From: a bacterium MS4
GTDB lineage: Bacteria; Bacillota; Clostridia; Oscillospirales; Acutalibacteraceae
NCBI GenBank assembly: GCA_000752215.1
Contig: CCFG01000009.1
Span: 124,001 to 188,000 of the forward strand
Direction: 5' to 3'
Length of the DNA: 64,000 nucleotides
Part shown: positions 23,096 to 33,018 of the stretch, piece by piece
Numbering within the stretch: position 1 is the stretch's first letter
Layout: every line of letters starts with the position of its first letter
Program-made: the position numbers and the translations under genes
The notes under the pieces: model-generated
Seen by the model: the letters and a program-made list of their open reading frames with translations, nothing else
Database searches by the model: none
Told to the model about the DNA's origin: nothing

Positions 23096-24280
23096 ATGAT
23101 GAAAAAGCGTTTATTGGCAGCTGTTTTGGCGGCTGTAATGCTTTCTGCTTCCGCAACAGGCTGCGCTCAGGGAGGCGGGAACACGGACTCTGGGGCTGCG
23201 GGCAGTGCCGCTGCGGCTGGTGAAACAATTAAAATCGGCGGACTTGCGCCGCTGACCGGAAACGTATCCGTTTATGGTATTGCTACAAACAACGGCGTTA
23301 AGCTGGCCGTAGATAAGATCAATAAAGCCGGCGGCGTCCTTGGAAAGCAGATTGAATACATCGCTTACGATGAAAAGGGCGATGCGATTGAGGCTGTCAA
23401 TGCTTACAACAAGCTTGTGCAGGATGATAAGGTAGTCGCGCTGGTTGGCGACGTTACCTCTAAACCGACCATTGCCGTTGCGCAGAAGGCGGTGAAAGAC
23501 GGCCTGCCGATGATTACGGCTACCGGCACCGCGGCGGACATTACAAAGGCCGGCGACAATATCTTCCGCGCCTGCTTTATCGACCCGTTCCAGGGCGAAT
23601 TGATGGCTGCCTATGCGGCTCAGAAGCTCGGCGCAAAAACCGCCGCCATTATCTATGACAACGGCGACGACTATTCCACCGGCGTTGCAGATGCTTTTGA
23701 AGCTGCCGCAAAAGAAGCCGGCATGACCATTACCAACAAAGAAGCCTATCAGAGCGGAAGCGTTGATTTCAAATCACAGCTTACAAAGATTAAGGCCGGT
23801 AACCCCGACGTCGTTATGGTTCCGGTTTATTATTCCGATGTAGCGCTGATTGCTGTACAGGCGAAGGACGTCGGCCTGAGCGCGAAGCTTCTCGGTGCGG
23901 ACGGCTGGGACGGCGTTCTTGAAAAGATTGACAAAAGCAACCTCGACGCCGTGAAGGACTGCTATTTCTGCAGCCAGTACTCCGCTGAAAGCTCCGATCC
24001 CGATCTGCAGGCTTTCCTGAAAACCTACAAGGAAACCTACAACACGGATGCAAACATGTTTGCTGTTCTGGGCTATGACGCCATGGGCATGATGGTCTCC
24101 GCAATCGAGAAGGCCGGTTCCACGGATTCCGACAAGATTGTCGAAGCGCTCAAAGGCATTGAATACAAGGGCCTTACCGGCAACACCACCTTTGACGAAA
24201 ACCGCAACCCGGTCAGAGAGGCTGTCATTACGACCATTGCGGATGGAAAATACAAATTTGTAGAGAACTTTAAAAAGTAA
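23096..24280 (+). CDS. livK: Branched-chain amino acid ABC transporter binding lipoprotein
   Basis: 394 residues. Lipoprotein signal ending SATGC (Cys23), a Gly/Ser/Ala linker, then a Peripla_BP_6 domain: IKIGGLAPLTGNVSVYG, GVKLAVDKINKAGGVLGKQIEYIAYDEKGD, ALVGDVTSKPTIAVAQKA, SQLTKIKAGNPDVVMVPVYYSD. These proteins bind leucine, isoleucine or valine, though some family members bind other amino acids or amides. GGGAGG fits either ATG 23096 or ATG 23099. The four transport genes follow after an attenuating hairpin, which would make more binding protein than membrane parts. Confidence 0.93.
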   Translation: MMKKRLLAAVLAAVMLSASATGCAQGGGNTDSGAAGSAAAAGETIKIGGLAPLTGNVSVYGIATNNGVKLAVDKINKAGGVLGKQIEYIAYDEKGDAIEAVNAYNKLVQDDKVVALVGDVTSKPTIAVAQKAVKDGLPMITATGTAADITKAGDNIFRACFIDPFQGELMAAYAAQKLGAKTAAIIYDNGDDYSTGVADAFEAAAKEAGMTITNKEAYQSGSVDFKSQLTKIKAGNPDVVMVPVYYSDVALIAVQAKDVGLSAKLLGADGWDGVLEKIDKSNLDAVKDCYFCSQYSAESSDPDLQAFLKTYKETYNTDANMFAVLGYDAMGMMVSAIEKAGSTDSDKIVEALKGIEYKGLTGNTTFDENRNPVREAVITTIADGKYKFVENFKK

Positions 24281-24312
24281 GTTTACCCATTCTGTTTAGG
24301 AATTAAAATGGG

Positions 24313-24345
24313 AAAAGAGGGTGAAGAAATTCGCCCTCTTTTCGG
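24313..24345 (+). terminator. Partial terminator/attenuator between livK and livH
   Basis: AAAAGAGGGTGA (24313-24324) pairs with TCGCCCTCTTTT (24331-24342) around a 6-base loop. The T tail is short, so read-through into livH is expected. Confidence 0.65.
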
Positions 24346-24397
24346 GTTTTCTGCGAACAATATCACTGTTTCAATTAAATGCAGGAGGGTGCGGTTT

Positions 24398-25279
24398 ATG
24401 GATTTCTTTTCGCAAATCATCAACGGCCTGGGTATCGGCAGCATTTACGCGCTGGTCGCTCTGGGCTACAGTATGGTTTATGGTATCGTTCAGCTGATTA
24501 ACTTTGCGCACGGCGATATCATTATGGTAGGCGCTTATGTCGTATTTGTTATCTTGGTTATGATGAATCTTCCCCTGTGGCTTGCGGTGCTGGGTTCGAT
24601 TATTTTCTGCGGGCTTGCCGGCGTTGTGATTGAGCGCGTAGCATACCACAGGCTTCTGGTCCGGGACGCACCCAGAATTTCCCTGCTGATTACGGCAATC
24701 GGCGTCAGCATCTTTTTGCAGAACCTTTTCCAGCTGCTGTTTGGGTCAGATGCGAAATCAATGCCGAAAATGTTCTCTTTCAGCCCGCTGCAGATCGGCG
24801 AACTGCAGATTACCTCGTCCACGGTCCTGAACATTCTGGTATCCGTCGTCATGATGGCCGGGCTGCAGCTCATGGTCAGCAAGATGAAGATCGGAAAGGC
24901 GATGCGTGCGACCTCTGAGGATGCGGGTGCCGCCAAGCTGATGGGCATCAACACAAACACCACCATTGCCTTTACATTCGGCATCGGCTCGGCCCTGGCT
25001 TCCGCGGGCGCGGTGCTTTACTGCAACACATATCCGCAGATCAAGCCGATTATGGGCGGCCTGCTGGGCCTGAAAGCGTTTGTCGCCGCCGTGCTGGGCG
25101 GAATCGGCAGCATCCCCGGCGCCATGCTGGGCGGTTACCTGTTGGGCGTTGCCGAAAGCCTGACAAACGCCTATATCAGCAGCAACCTGACGGACGCCGT
25201 CGTATTCGGAATCCTGATTATCGTTCTGCTGGTAAAGCCCGCGGGTCTGCTCGGCAAAAATACAAGGGAGAAGGTGTAA
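24398..25279 (+). CDS. livH: Branched-chain amino acid ABC transporter permease LivH
   Basis: 293 residues, about eight membrane helices. FSQIINGLGIGSIYALVALGYSMVYGIVQLINFAHGDI is the hallmark start of LivH; TSEDAGAAKLMGINTNTTIAFTFGIGSALA is the EAA-type loop. ATG 24398 has GGAGGG eight bases upstream; the longer in-frame extension to 24308 crosses the attenuator and is not coding. Forms the channel with LivM. livM begins three bases after its stop. Confidence 0.94.
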   Translation: MDFFSQIINGLGIGSIYALVALGYSMVYGIVQLINFAHGDIIMVGAYVVFVILVMMNLPLWLAVLGSIIFCGLAGVVIERVAYHRLLVRDAPRISLLITAIGVSIFLQNLFQLLFGSDAKSMPKMFSFSPLQIGELQITSSTVLNILVSVVMMAGLQLMVSKMKIGKAMRATSEDAGAAKLMGINTNTTIAFTFGIGSALASAGAVLYCNTYPQIKPIMGGLLGLKAFVAAVLGGIGSIPGAMLGGYLLGVAESLTNAYISSNLTDAVVFGILIIVLLVKPAGLLGKNTREKV

Positions 25280-25282
25280 CGA

Positions 25283-26308
25283 ATGTTGGGTATTTCAAGA
25301 AGAAAAAAGATTTCTTACGTTGTGAATCTGGTGATCGTTATCCTTCTGTATGTGGTCTTTACCATGCTGATCCGCCAGGGCGTTGTGAACAGCTATTATT
25401 CCGATATTATCAACATGATGTGCATCAACATCATTATGGCCGTCAGCCTGAACCTTGTGACCGGCCTGCTGGGACAGCTGGTTCTGGGCCACGCGGGATT
25501 CATGCTGGTGGGCGCGTACGCCGCGGGTCTGTTCACCCTTCACTCCGGGCTTCCGCTTCCGGTCGCGTTCCCTATTGCGCTGGTGCTGGGCGGCCTGGTT
25601 GCGGCGCTTTTCGGCGTTATCATCGGCGTACCGGCCCTGCGCCTGAAAGGCGACTATCTGGCGATTATCACCCTGGGCTTTGGGGAAATCATACGCGTAA
25701 TCGCCAACAATTTGACCATTACCAACGGGGCGAAGGGCCTTTACGGCATCGACTCCCTGAACTCCCGTCATAACCTGACGGCGATGTTTACCTATATGTT
25801 CTTTATCGCTGTTCTGGCGATCTTTATCAGCTTTACCTTTGGGACTTCCCGCCACGGCCGCGCCGTCATCTCCATCCGCGAGGATGAAATCGCCGCGGAA
25901 GCCTCGGGCATCAACACCACCTATTACAAGCTGCTTGCGTTTATTCTGGCGGCATTCTTTGCCGGTGTGGCGGGCGGACTTTACGCGCACCAGATCGGCC
26001 TCATCGACCCGTCGAAGTTCGACTTCAACCGTTCGGTGGAAATCCTTGTAATGGTCGTGCTGGGCGGCATGGGTTCGATTACGGGCTCCATTATTTCCGC
26101 GGGCGTGCTTACCGTTTTGCCGGAAGCGCTGCGCGGGTTTTCCAGCTACCGTATGCTGCTTTATTCCATCGTACTGATCTGCGTGATGCTCTTCCGTCCT
26201 ACCGGGCTGCTGGGCCGCAGCGAGTTTTCGCTGATGAAAACAGTGGATAAAATCAAAGGTGCTGTAAAAGGGAAAAAACAGGACCCGGCTTCGAATAAGG
26301 AGGGCTAA
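25283..26308 (+). CDS. livM: Branched-chain amino acid ABC transporter permease LivM
   Basis: 341 residues, about ten membrane helices. INIIMAVSLNLVTGLLGQLVLGHAGFMLVGAYAAG and GDYLAIITLGFGEIIRVIANN are typical LivM motifs; SIREDEIAAEASGINTTYYKLLAFILAAFFAGVAGGLYA is the cytoplasmic coupling region. Tightly packed between livH and livG (gaps of three bases), so all are translated from one message. Confidence 0.94.
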   Translation: MLGISRRKKISYVVNLVIVILLYVVFTMLIRQGVVNSYYSDIINMMCINIIMAVSLNLVTGLLGQLVLGHAGFMLVGAYAAGLFTLHSGLPLPVAFPIALVLGGLVAALFGVIIGVPALRLKGDYLAIITLGFGEIIRVIANNLTITNGAKGLYGIDSLNSRHNLTAMFTYMFFIAVLAIFISFTFGTSRHGRAVISIREDEIAAEASGINTTYYKLLAFILAAFFAGVAGGLYAHQIGLIDPSKFDFNRSVEILVMVVLGGMGSITGSIISAGVLTVLPEALRGFSSYRMLLYSIVLICVMLFRPTGLLGRSEFSLMKTVDKIKGAVKGKKQDPASNKEG

Positions 26309-26311
26309 CCG

Positions 26312-27073
26312 ATGTCTGTACTGGAAACCAAAAATCTTGGAATTGCTTTCGGCGGCCTTCAGGCCCTTGAGGATGTGCATTTTTCCATCAACGAAGGGGA
26401 AATCATCGGCCTGATCGGGCCGAACGGAGCGGGAAAAACCACCGTTTTCAACCTGCTGACCGACGTTTACACGCCGACCAAGGGCGTGATTGAGCTCGAC
26501 GGAAACAACATTGTCGGCAAAAAGACCTATCAGATCACCCAAAACGGGATTGCGAGAACCTTTCAGAATATCCGTCTGTTTAAGGACGCTACCGTCATTG
26601 ACAACGTAAAGATCGCGATGGACAGCCAGATGAAGTATTCCGTTCTGGCGGGGATGTTCCGCCTCCCTTCCTACCGTAAGGAGGAGAAGGCGGTATCCAA
26701 ACGCGCGCACGAGCTTTTACAGGTTTTCAGCCTTGACGAGCATGCGCACGATCTGGCGAAAAACCTTCCCTACGGCAAGCAGCGCAAGCTGGAAATTGCC
26801 CGTGCGCTCGCGACCAATCCGAAGGTCCTGCTCCTTGACGAGCCCGCGGCTGGCATGAACCCGACCGAGACCATGGAGCTGATGGAAACCATTATGCTGA
26901 TCCGTGATAAATTCAACGTCGCAATCCTGCTGATTGAGCACGATATGAACTTCGTCATGGGGATCTGCGAACATATTGTGGTTCTGGATTACGGCAGGAT
27001 CATCGCGGAAGGTTCCGCGGAAACGGTGCGCAACGATCCCAAAGTGATCGCCGCGTATCTTGGAGGTGAGTGA
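26312..27073 (+). CDS. livG: Branched-chain amino acid ABC transporter ATPase LivG
   Basis: 253 residues. Walker A GPNGAGKTT, Q-loop IARTFQNIRLFKDATVIDNV, signature-like LPYGKQRKLEIARALA, Walker B VLLLDEPAAGMNPTE, H-loop LIEHDMNFVMGICEHIVVLDYG. The LPYG..R variant of the ABC signature is normal for LivG. GGAGGG upstream of ATG 26312. One base separates its stop from the livF start codon. Confidence 0.95.
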   Translation: MSVLETKNLGIAFGGLQALEDVHFSINEGEIIGLIGPNGAGKTTVFNLLTDVYTPTKGVIELDGNNIVGKKTYQITQNGIARTFQNIRLFKDATVIDNVKIAMDSQMKYSVLAGMFRLPSYRKEEKAVSKRAHELLQVFSLDEHAHDLAKNLPYGKQRKLEIARALATNPKVLLLDEPAAGMNPTETMELMETIMLIRDKFNVAILLIEHDMNFVMGICEHIVVLDYGRIIAEGSAETVRNDPKVIAAYLGGE

Positions 27074-27074
27074 T

Positions 27075-27788
27075 ATGGGAGTTATGCTGTCGGTAAAAAA
27101 CCTGGATGTTTTCTACGGGTCCATCCATGCCATTAAAAACGTTTCCTTTGAAGTGCAGGAGGGGGAAATCGTTACCCTGATCGGTGCGAACGGCGCCGGA
27201 AAGACCACAACGCTGCATTCCATTTCCGGGCTTATCAAGCCGAAAAACGGCGAGATCACCTTTATGGACAACGATCTGCGTACGACGGAGCCCCACAGGA
27301 TTATCAAGCTCGGGCTGGCTCAGGTCCCGGAGGGAAGGCGTATTTTTTCCAAAATGACCGTGCTTGAAAATCTGGAGATGGGCGCGTATATCCGCAATGA
27401 CGGCGATAAAATCGAAGACGACTTTGAAAAGCTGTTTGAGCGCCTGCCCCGGCTGAAAGAGCGCCGCAAACAGATTGCCGGTACGCTCAGCGGCGGGGAG
27501 CAGCAGATGCTCGCAATCGGACGCGCGCTGATGTGCAACCCGAAAATGCTTCTGCTGGACGAACCGTCCATGGGCCTTTCCCCGCTTCTGGTGAACGAGA
27601 TATTCAGCATTATCCGGGATGTAAACCAGTCGGGCGTTACCGTCCTGCTGGTTGAACAAAACGCAAAGAAGGCGCTGGAAATCGCCAACCGCGCCTACGT
27701 TCTGGAAACAGGAACGATCGCCATGGAGGGCGACGCGGATGAGCTTGCAAATGACGAGAAGGTCCGCAAGGCTTATCTGGGCGGCTGA
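27075..27788 (+). CDS. livF: Branched-chain amino acid ABC transporter ATPase LivF
   Basis: 237 residues. Walker A GANGAGKTT, Q-loop GLAQVPEGRRIFSKMTVLENL (the PEGR motif marks LivF), signature LSGGEQQMLAIGRALM, Walker B LLLDEPSMGLSPLL, then VLLVEQNAKKALEIANRAYVLETG. ATG 27075 is used: GGAGG at 27062-27066 overlaps the end of livG. Last gene of livKHMGF, followed by a terminator shared with the converging spoIID-like gene. Confidence 0.95.
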   Translation: MGVMLSVKNLDVFYGSIHAIKNVSFEVQEGEIVTLIGANGAGKTTTLHSISGLIKPKNGEITFMDNDLRTTEPHRIIKLGLAQVPEGRRIFSKMTVLENLEMGAYIRNDGDKIEDDFEKLFERLPRLKERRKQIAGTLSGGEQQMLAIGRALMCNPKMLLLDEPSMGLSPLLVNEIFSIIRDVNQSGVTVLLVEQNAKKALEIANRAYVLETGTIAMEGDADELANDEKVRKAYLGG

Positions 27789-27792
27789 TGTG

Positions 27793-27823
27793 AAAAGGCG
27801 GAAGCTTTGCTTCCGCCTTTTTT
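27793..27823. terminator. Bidirectional terminator, liv operon and spoIID-like gene
   Basis: AAAAGGCGGAAGC and its perfect complement with a TTT loop; T run on the plus strand and A run at the other foot. It reaches the stop codon of the minus-strand gene. Confidence 0.9.
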
Positions 27824-28898
27824 ATGTAGCAATCGCTGTCAGCGAAGTGGTGGGATAATACCACGCCAGAATCTGTTTGTAGTTCGACCCCTGCGAAGCC
27901 ATGTAATCCGCGCCCACCTGGCTCATGCCGACGCCGTGTCCGTATCCCTTTACCACAAAGGTAAAAACATTGTCCTTACAGGTAAGGGTGAAGTTTGCCG
28001 AACGCAGCCCGAACGCGTTGCGCGCATCGTTGCCCGTTACGGAAACCCCGCCAATCTCTATGGTTTTCACGGAACCCGCGGTGGTGCGGCTGACCGCGCC
28101 GACCCATTTGGCCGCGTCCGTTCCAAGGCTCGCCTTCGGAGCGGCTTTCAGGGCAGCCGCTTTGAACTGGTCGGCGCTGAGTGTGACCGTGGTCTGGTAC
28201 CCGCCGGCGAATATGTCCCCGGGGCTTGCGACGGAGACCAGATAGCTGCGCTTTCCGCCCCAGATGTCTTCGGAGGTTTCCGTTTTGCCGGAGGAAATGG
28301 CGTAGTAGGTCGCGTCGGCAAGATCATTTCCGCTTTTGAGCACCTGCCCGTATACGGCGTTTACCACCTGCGTAAGCTTGTTGTAGTATTCGTCGAACTT
28401 GGTTCCCCAGCGCTCCTGCATCTGCGCTTTGGTGACGTAAATCTGCCATCCCTGTGTGTCCGCGGAGAAATCCGCGCCTTTGAGCGCAGCCGTGGGATTG
28501 GTCTTTTCCTGTGTACGCAGGCGGCTGTAATAGGTATACGCGGCGACGCCCTGCGCTTTCAGCGCTTCCGGCTGGGATTCGGGAGACATTTCGGTGACGA
28601 TTGCGCCGTAAAGAAAATCCCGGTCGTTTACCGTCAGAATCTGATTGCTCTTGGTATCGAGTATCTTAAATTGGGCCGTACTCTGGGCCGCAGGCGCGCT
28701 GCTTTGCGGTGTCTGGGATACGGGCTGGGACTGCGGTTTTGCCTGCGACTGCTGACCGGACTGTACGGCGGACGAAGAACTTTTGGAACTCAGCTTGTCT
28801 GTCTTGTCCGGAATTTTCGCACCCATGGATAAAAACGGGATCAGGAACATTATCAGAAAAAGCAGAAGTCCCAGTAAGGTTTTGCCTTTCATTTTCAA
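27822..28898 (-). CDS. spoIID: SpoIID/LytB-domain protein (stage II sporulation protein D-like)
   Basis: About 358 residues. An N-terminal membrane anchor (LLGLLLFLIMFLIPFL) is followed by a Ser/Gln-rich linker (about 30-80) and a SpoIID domain: FLYGAIVTEMSPESQPEALKAQGVAAYTY with the catalytic Glu, and VVKGYGHGVGMSQVGADYMA near the end. SpoIID is a lytic transglycosylase that removes peptidoglycan during engulfment. TTG 28898 with GGAGG eight bases upstream fits best; ATG 28892 is the alternative. The gene stands alone, so its promoter should lie in 28899-29030. It could be a paralogue with a vegetative wall role. Confidence 0.88.
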   Translation of the reverse strand: MKMKGKTLLGLLLFLIMFLIPFLSMGAKIPDKTDKLSSKSSSSAVQSGQQSQAKPQSQPVSQTPQSSAPAAQSTAQFKILDTKSNQILTVNDRDFLYGAIVTEMSPESQPEALKAQGVAAYTYYSRLRTQEKTNPTAALKGADFSADTQGWQIYVTKAQMQERWGTKFDEYYNKLTQVVNAVYGQVLKSGNDLADATYYAISSGKTETSEDIWGGKRSYLVSVASPGDIFAGGYQTTVTLSADQFKAAALKAAPKASLGTDAAKWVGAVSRTTAGSVKTIEIGGVSVTGNDARNAFGLRSANFTLTCKDNVFTFVVKGYGHGVGMSQVGADYMASQGSNYKQILAWYYPTTSLTAIAT

Positions 28899-29151
28899 CC
28901 ACCATTCCTCCGTGCAGTATAGAATCGGCTGATAAGCGGCTGAATTTTGCACGGAAAATCTCAGCGGCTTATCCACGGTTTGGCTGGTCCGTTTTCTGAA
29001 CAGGAAAGCTACCGTATTACATTTTACATGAGCATATCAAAGATTATTCATAAAATTATAAATATATTTCACTGCAGGCGGAATTTGACAAAAAAATGAA
29101 ATTTTTGAATCTTTTTGCTGCAAAATCAGTAATTCTGCAACGCAAGGTTAC

Positions 29152-29180
29152 TTGACTTTGATTTCGCGGTGATATATATT
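29152..29180 (+). promoter_or_regulatory. Promoter of citrate synthase
   Basis: TTGACT (29152-29157), 17-base spacer, TATATT (29175-29180). The 386-base gap 28899-29284 holds this promoter, the folded leader after it, and an AT-rich stretch in which I see nothing else. Confidence 0.7.
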
Positions 29181-29186
29181 ATATAC

Positions 29187-29284
29187 TAAAGTGTTTATAG
29201 GAGATATTGGCGTCGCCGTCGGTTCTTCCACGCGGAGCGGGACGGCTTTTTTATTGAATTTGCGTGGGGAAATGGTGTACTGAT
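29187..29284 (+). promoter_or_regulatory. Citrate synthase leader with terminator-like and alternative hairpins
   Basis: GCCGTC (29215-29220) pairs with GACGGC (29241-29246), with TTCC/GGAG nested inside, and T6 follows (29247-29252): a complete terminator in front of the gene. CCACGC (29228-29233), inside that hairpin, can instead pair with GCGTGG (29262-29267) just before the start codon. The two folds exclude each other, the usual layout of an attenuator. Confidence 0.5.
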
Positions 29285-30658
29285 ATGGCAGAAATTGTAC
29301 TTGAGCAGGACAATCCGGGCCTGAAGAGCCTGTGTGATGAATTCAGGGCGAACAATAAAATTCCGCAGGACAAATTTGAATTATATCAGGTCAAGCGCGG
29401 CCTGCGCAACCCGGACGGCACGGGCGTCATGGCGGGCCTTACCACGATCTGTAACGTACACGGCTATTTAATTGCGGACGGTGAGCGTATCCCGGACGAA
29501 GGCAAGCTTACCTACCGCGGGATCGACCTTCGGGAGATCGTGGAAGGATGCCTTGCGGAAAAGCGTTTCGGATATGAGGAAGTCGCGTGGCTTCTGCTTT
29601 TCGGCGAGCTGCCGAACGCGCAGCAGCTGCAGACCTTCTGTAAAACCCTGAACAGCTACCGCGAGCTTCCGGAATATTTTGCGGAGGATATGATTATCAA
29701 GGCGCCGTCCAAGAATATTATGAATAAGCTGGCGCGTTCCGTGCTGGCTCTGTATTCCTACGACGACAATCCGGACGACACCTCCCTCCAGAATAACATG
29801 CGCCAGGCCATCCAGCTGATCGCGCGGATGCCCACCATCATGACGTATGCCTATCAGGTGAAGCGCCGTCATTTTGACAAGCAGAGCATGTATTTCCATC
29901 CCATTGACCCTTCCCATTCCACAGCGCAGGCTATTTTAAACGCGATCCGTCCCGACCGCATGTTTACCGATGAGGAGGCAAAGCTGCTCGACCTCTGCCT
30001 GATTCTCCATGCGGAGCACGGCGGCGGCAACAACTCCACCTTTACCGCGCGCGTGCTTTCCTCCACTGGCACGGATATTTATTCCTCCATCGCGGCCGCG
30101 ATCGGCTCCCTGAAGGGCCCCAAGCACGGCGGCGCCAATCACAGAGTCATGATGATGATGAACGAGATCATGGAGAATGTGCATAACTGGGAAGACGAGA
30201 CGGAGCTCGGGAATTACCTTGAAAAAATCGTCCGCGGGGAAGCCTGCGACCGTTCCGGCCTGATTTACGGCATGGGGCACGCGGTTTATACGCTTTCCGA
30301 CCCGCGTGCGGTCATCCTGAAGACAAAAGCCCGCAAAATGGCCGAAGAAAGAGATATGCTTCAGAAATTCGAGCTGTTCGAGCGCGTGGAAAAGCTTGCG
30401 CCGGCGGCTTTTTCGAAGGTCAAGGGGGAGATGAAGGTCATTTCCGCCAATGTCGATTTTTACTCCGGGTTGGTCTATGAGATGCTTGGGATTCCGAGCG
30501 ACCTGTTTACGCCGCTTTTTGCGATTTCCCGTATTGCGGGCTGGTGCGCCCACCGCATAGAGGAGATGGAGACCTGCGGCAGGATCATGCGTCCGGCGTA
30601 TCGTTCCCTGTCGAAGAGCAAACCGTACATATCCCTTGACAAACGAAACGCAAAGTAA
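29285..30658 (+). CDS. gltA: Citrate synthase (citrate/2-methylcitrate synthase family)
   Basis: 457 residues from ATG 29285 (GTG 29264 possible). Condenses acetyl-CoA with oxaloacetate to citrate. Visible: LTYRGIDLREI, ILHAEHGGGNNSTFTARVLSSTG (first catalytic His region), GPKHGGANHRVM, LIYGMGHAVYTLSDPRAVILK (second His) and NVDFYSGLVYEMLGIP (catalytic Asp). No aconitase or isocitrate dehydrogenase gene is adjacent. The ribosome binding site (GTGGGG) is weak and part of the alternative leader hairpin. A 2-methylcitrate role cannot be excluded by sequence alone. Confidence 0.93.
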   Translation: MAEIVLEQDNPGLKSLCDEFRANNKIPQDKFELYQVKRGLRNPDGTGVMAGLTTICNVHGYLIADGERIPDEGKLTYRGIDLREIVEGCLAEKRFGYEEVAWLLLFGELPNAQQLQTFCKTLNSYRELPEYFAEDMIIKAPSKNIMNKLARSVLALYSYDDNPDDTSLQNNMRQAIQLIARMPTIMTYAYQVKRRHFDKQSMYFHPIDPSHSTAQAILNAIRPDRMFTDEEAKLLDLCLILHAEHGGGNNSTFTARVLSSTGTDIYSSIAAAIGSLKGPKHGGANHRVMMMMNEIMENVHNWEDETELGNYLEKIVRGEACDRSGLIYGMGHAVYTLSDPRAVILKTKARKMAEERDMLQKFELFERVEKLAPAAFSKVKGEMKVISANVDFYSGLVYEMLGIPSDLFTPLFAISRIAGWCAHRIEEMETCGRIMRPAYRSLSKSKPYISLDKRNAK

Positions 30659-30678
30659 GATTGGAAGGACAGAACATC

Positions 30679-31671
30679 ATGAATATTAAGAATGCCTGGA
30701 TTGTATTCGCAGTTGCCCTGCTGATTACGCTGCCGACCAGAATTTATCAGATACTGTTTCTGATGGATCAGGATACCGGCTTTTATATCGACGGCATGAA
30801 GACGACCGCGTTTGTTTCCGCCGGTCTTGCGGCGGGGGTCCTTCTGCTGGTCCTGATGTGCTTCCTGGATAAGGGAAAAAAGCCGAAGTACAGCCCGATC
30901 AGAAGCCTTCCGGCGGCGGTATTCGGCACCCTGGCCGGACTGGGGATCATCCTGCAGTACGCTGTCGGCATTTTCACCTCGGCTGAATCTGAAAATCCCG
31001 TTCCTTCCGTTCTTCTCGCGCTGATCGGCATTTGCGCGGGCGGAGTGATCATCCTGACCTCTTATCAGTTCGCGACGGGCGGCAATACCTTTGAACATCA
31101 CCCGCTTCTGGCGCTGCTTCCGTCCGTATGGGGCTGTGCCAGCCTTGTTTCGCTGTTTATCACCTATGTGGCGGTGGTCAATGTCTCGGAGAATATCTAC
31201 GACACGTTTGCGGTGATCTTTCTGCTTTTGTTCCTGTTCGCCCAGGCGAAAATGTTCGCGCGCATAGAAGATGAAAAAAGTGGGAAAATGATCTATATGT
31301 TTGGCCTTCCGGCGGCGCTGCTTTTGCTGGCTACCGGAATTCCGGGCACGTTAATGGTCCTTTTCAACCTTCACAGTGCCGGTACTTTCCCGGTCGGGCT
31401 GTACCCGGTGAATGTTTTGCTGGCGCTGTACGTGGTGCTGTTCCTGATCCGGTATGCGAAGATCGGGGAGGACAAGCCCCAGCCTGACGATGAGCTTCCG
31501 GCGGAGGAACCCCGGGTCAGCGCGGCTGTAAGCGAAACGGCGGACAATGCGGGAGACGAACTCTCCGACGGCGTTCTGAAAGAGGAGAGCTGCCTGGAAT
31601 TTCTGGCAAAAGCGTATCACAGTCAGGAGCAGTTCTGTGAAAGGATGAAAAGTCCTTTCCTTCGGAATTAA
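30679..31671 (+). CDS. Hypothetical multi-pass membrane protein
   Basis: 330 residues with seven to eight hydrophobic helices in the first 260 residues, followed by an acidic cytosolic tail (DELPAEEPRVSAAVSETADNA) and a short amphipathic end. GGAAGG upstream of ATG 30679. It starts 20 bases after citrate synthase and is probably in the same transcript. No transporter or enzyme motif was recognised and I assign no function. Confidence 0.8.
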   Translation: MNIKNAWIVFAVALLITLPTRIYQILFLMDQDTGFYIDGMKTTAFVSAGLAAGVLLLVLMCFLDKGKKPKYSPIRSLPAAVFGTLAGLGIILQYAVGIFTSAESENPVPSVLLALIGICAGGVIILTSYQFATGGNTFEHHPLLALLPSVWGCASLVSLFITYVAVVNVSENIYDTFAVIFLLLFLFAQAKMFARIEDEKSGKMIYMFGLPAALLLLATGIPGTLMVLFNLHSAGTFPVGLYPVNVLLALYVVLFLIRYAKIGEDKPQPDDELPAEEPRVSAAVSETADNAGDELSDGVLKEESCLEFLAKAYHSQEQFCERMKSPFLRN

Positions 31672-31706
31672 GATGAAAAAAGTTAGTTAAAATTATGTCA
31701 GATGGC

Positions 31707-31733
31707 TTGTAAAATATCTTAAAATGCTATAAA
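31707..31733 (+). promoter_or_regulatory. Possible gapA promoter
   Basis: TTGTAA (31707-31712) and TATAAA (31728-31733) with a short 15-base spacer, 40 bases before the gapA start codon. The spacing is not ideal. Confidence 0.35.
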
Positions 31734-31742
31734 ATAGGATAA

Positions 31743-32792
<1,050 letters not shown>

Positions 32793-32824
32793 TTTATTTT
32801 ATGGTTGAATTCTTTTAAATGCTC

Positions 32825-32868
32825 AGCACCCCACAGCGCGCAGTTGCCCGCTGTGGGGTGCTTTATTT
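32825..32868 (+). terminator. gapA terminator
   Basis: AGCACCCCACAGCG (32825-32838) pairs perfectly with CGCTGTGGGGTGCT (32849-32862), 10-base loop, then TTATTT. Confidence 0.9.
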
Positions 32869-32952
32869 GTAATGTTTTCCTTCTGACAGTCCGGCGATCG
32901 TTCGGCTGCTGCCCGCACAGGGATTTTCAGCTTTGCCGGGGGTTGCTGCAAA

Positions 32953-32991
32953 CAAAAAAGGAATGTCCGCTGACTGCGCAACATCCCTTTT
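32953..32991 (-). terminator. Terminator of the PTS operon (minus strand)
   Basis: AAAAGG-A-ATGT (32956-32966) pairs with ACAT-C-CCTTTT (32981-32991) with one mismatch; read on the minus strand it ends in a run of T. It lies just after the EIIA gene. Confidence 0.65.
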
Positions 32992-33018
32992 ATTTTCCAG
33001 ATTAACAGGCGGCCGGCT

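Noticed and set aside
25295-26710. Antisense open frame of about 470 codons opposite livM and livG
   Set aside because: Covers two certain genes, has low-complexity His/Gln/Arg composition and no start signal.
27807-28832. Plus-strand open frame of about 340 codons opposite the SpoIID-like gene
   Set aside because: The minus-strand product has complete SpoIID motifs; the plus-strand frame starts inside the terminator.
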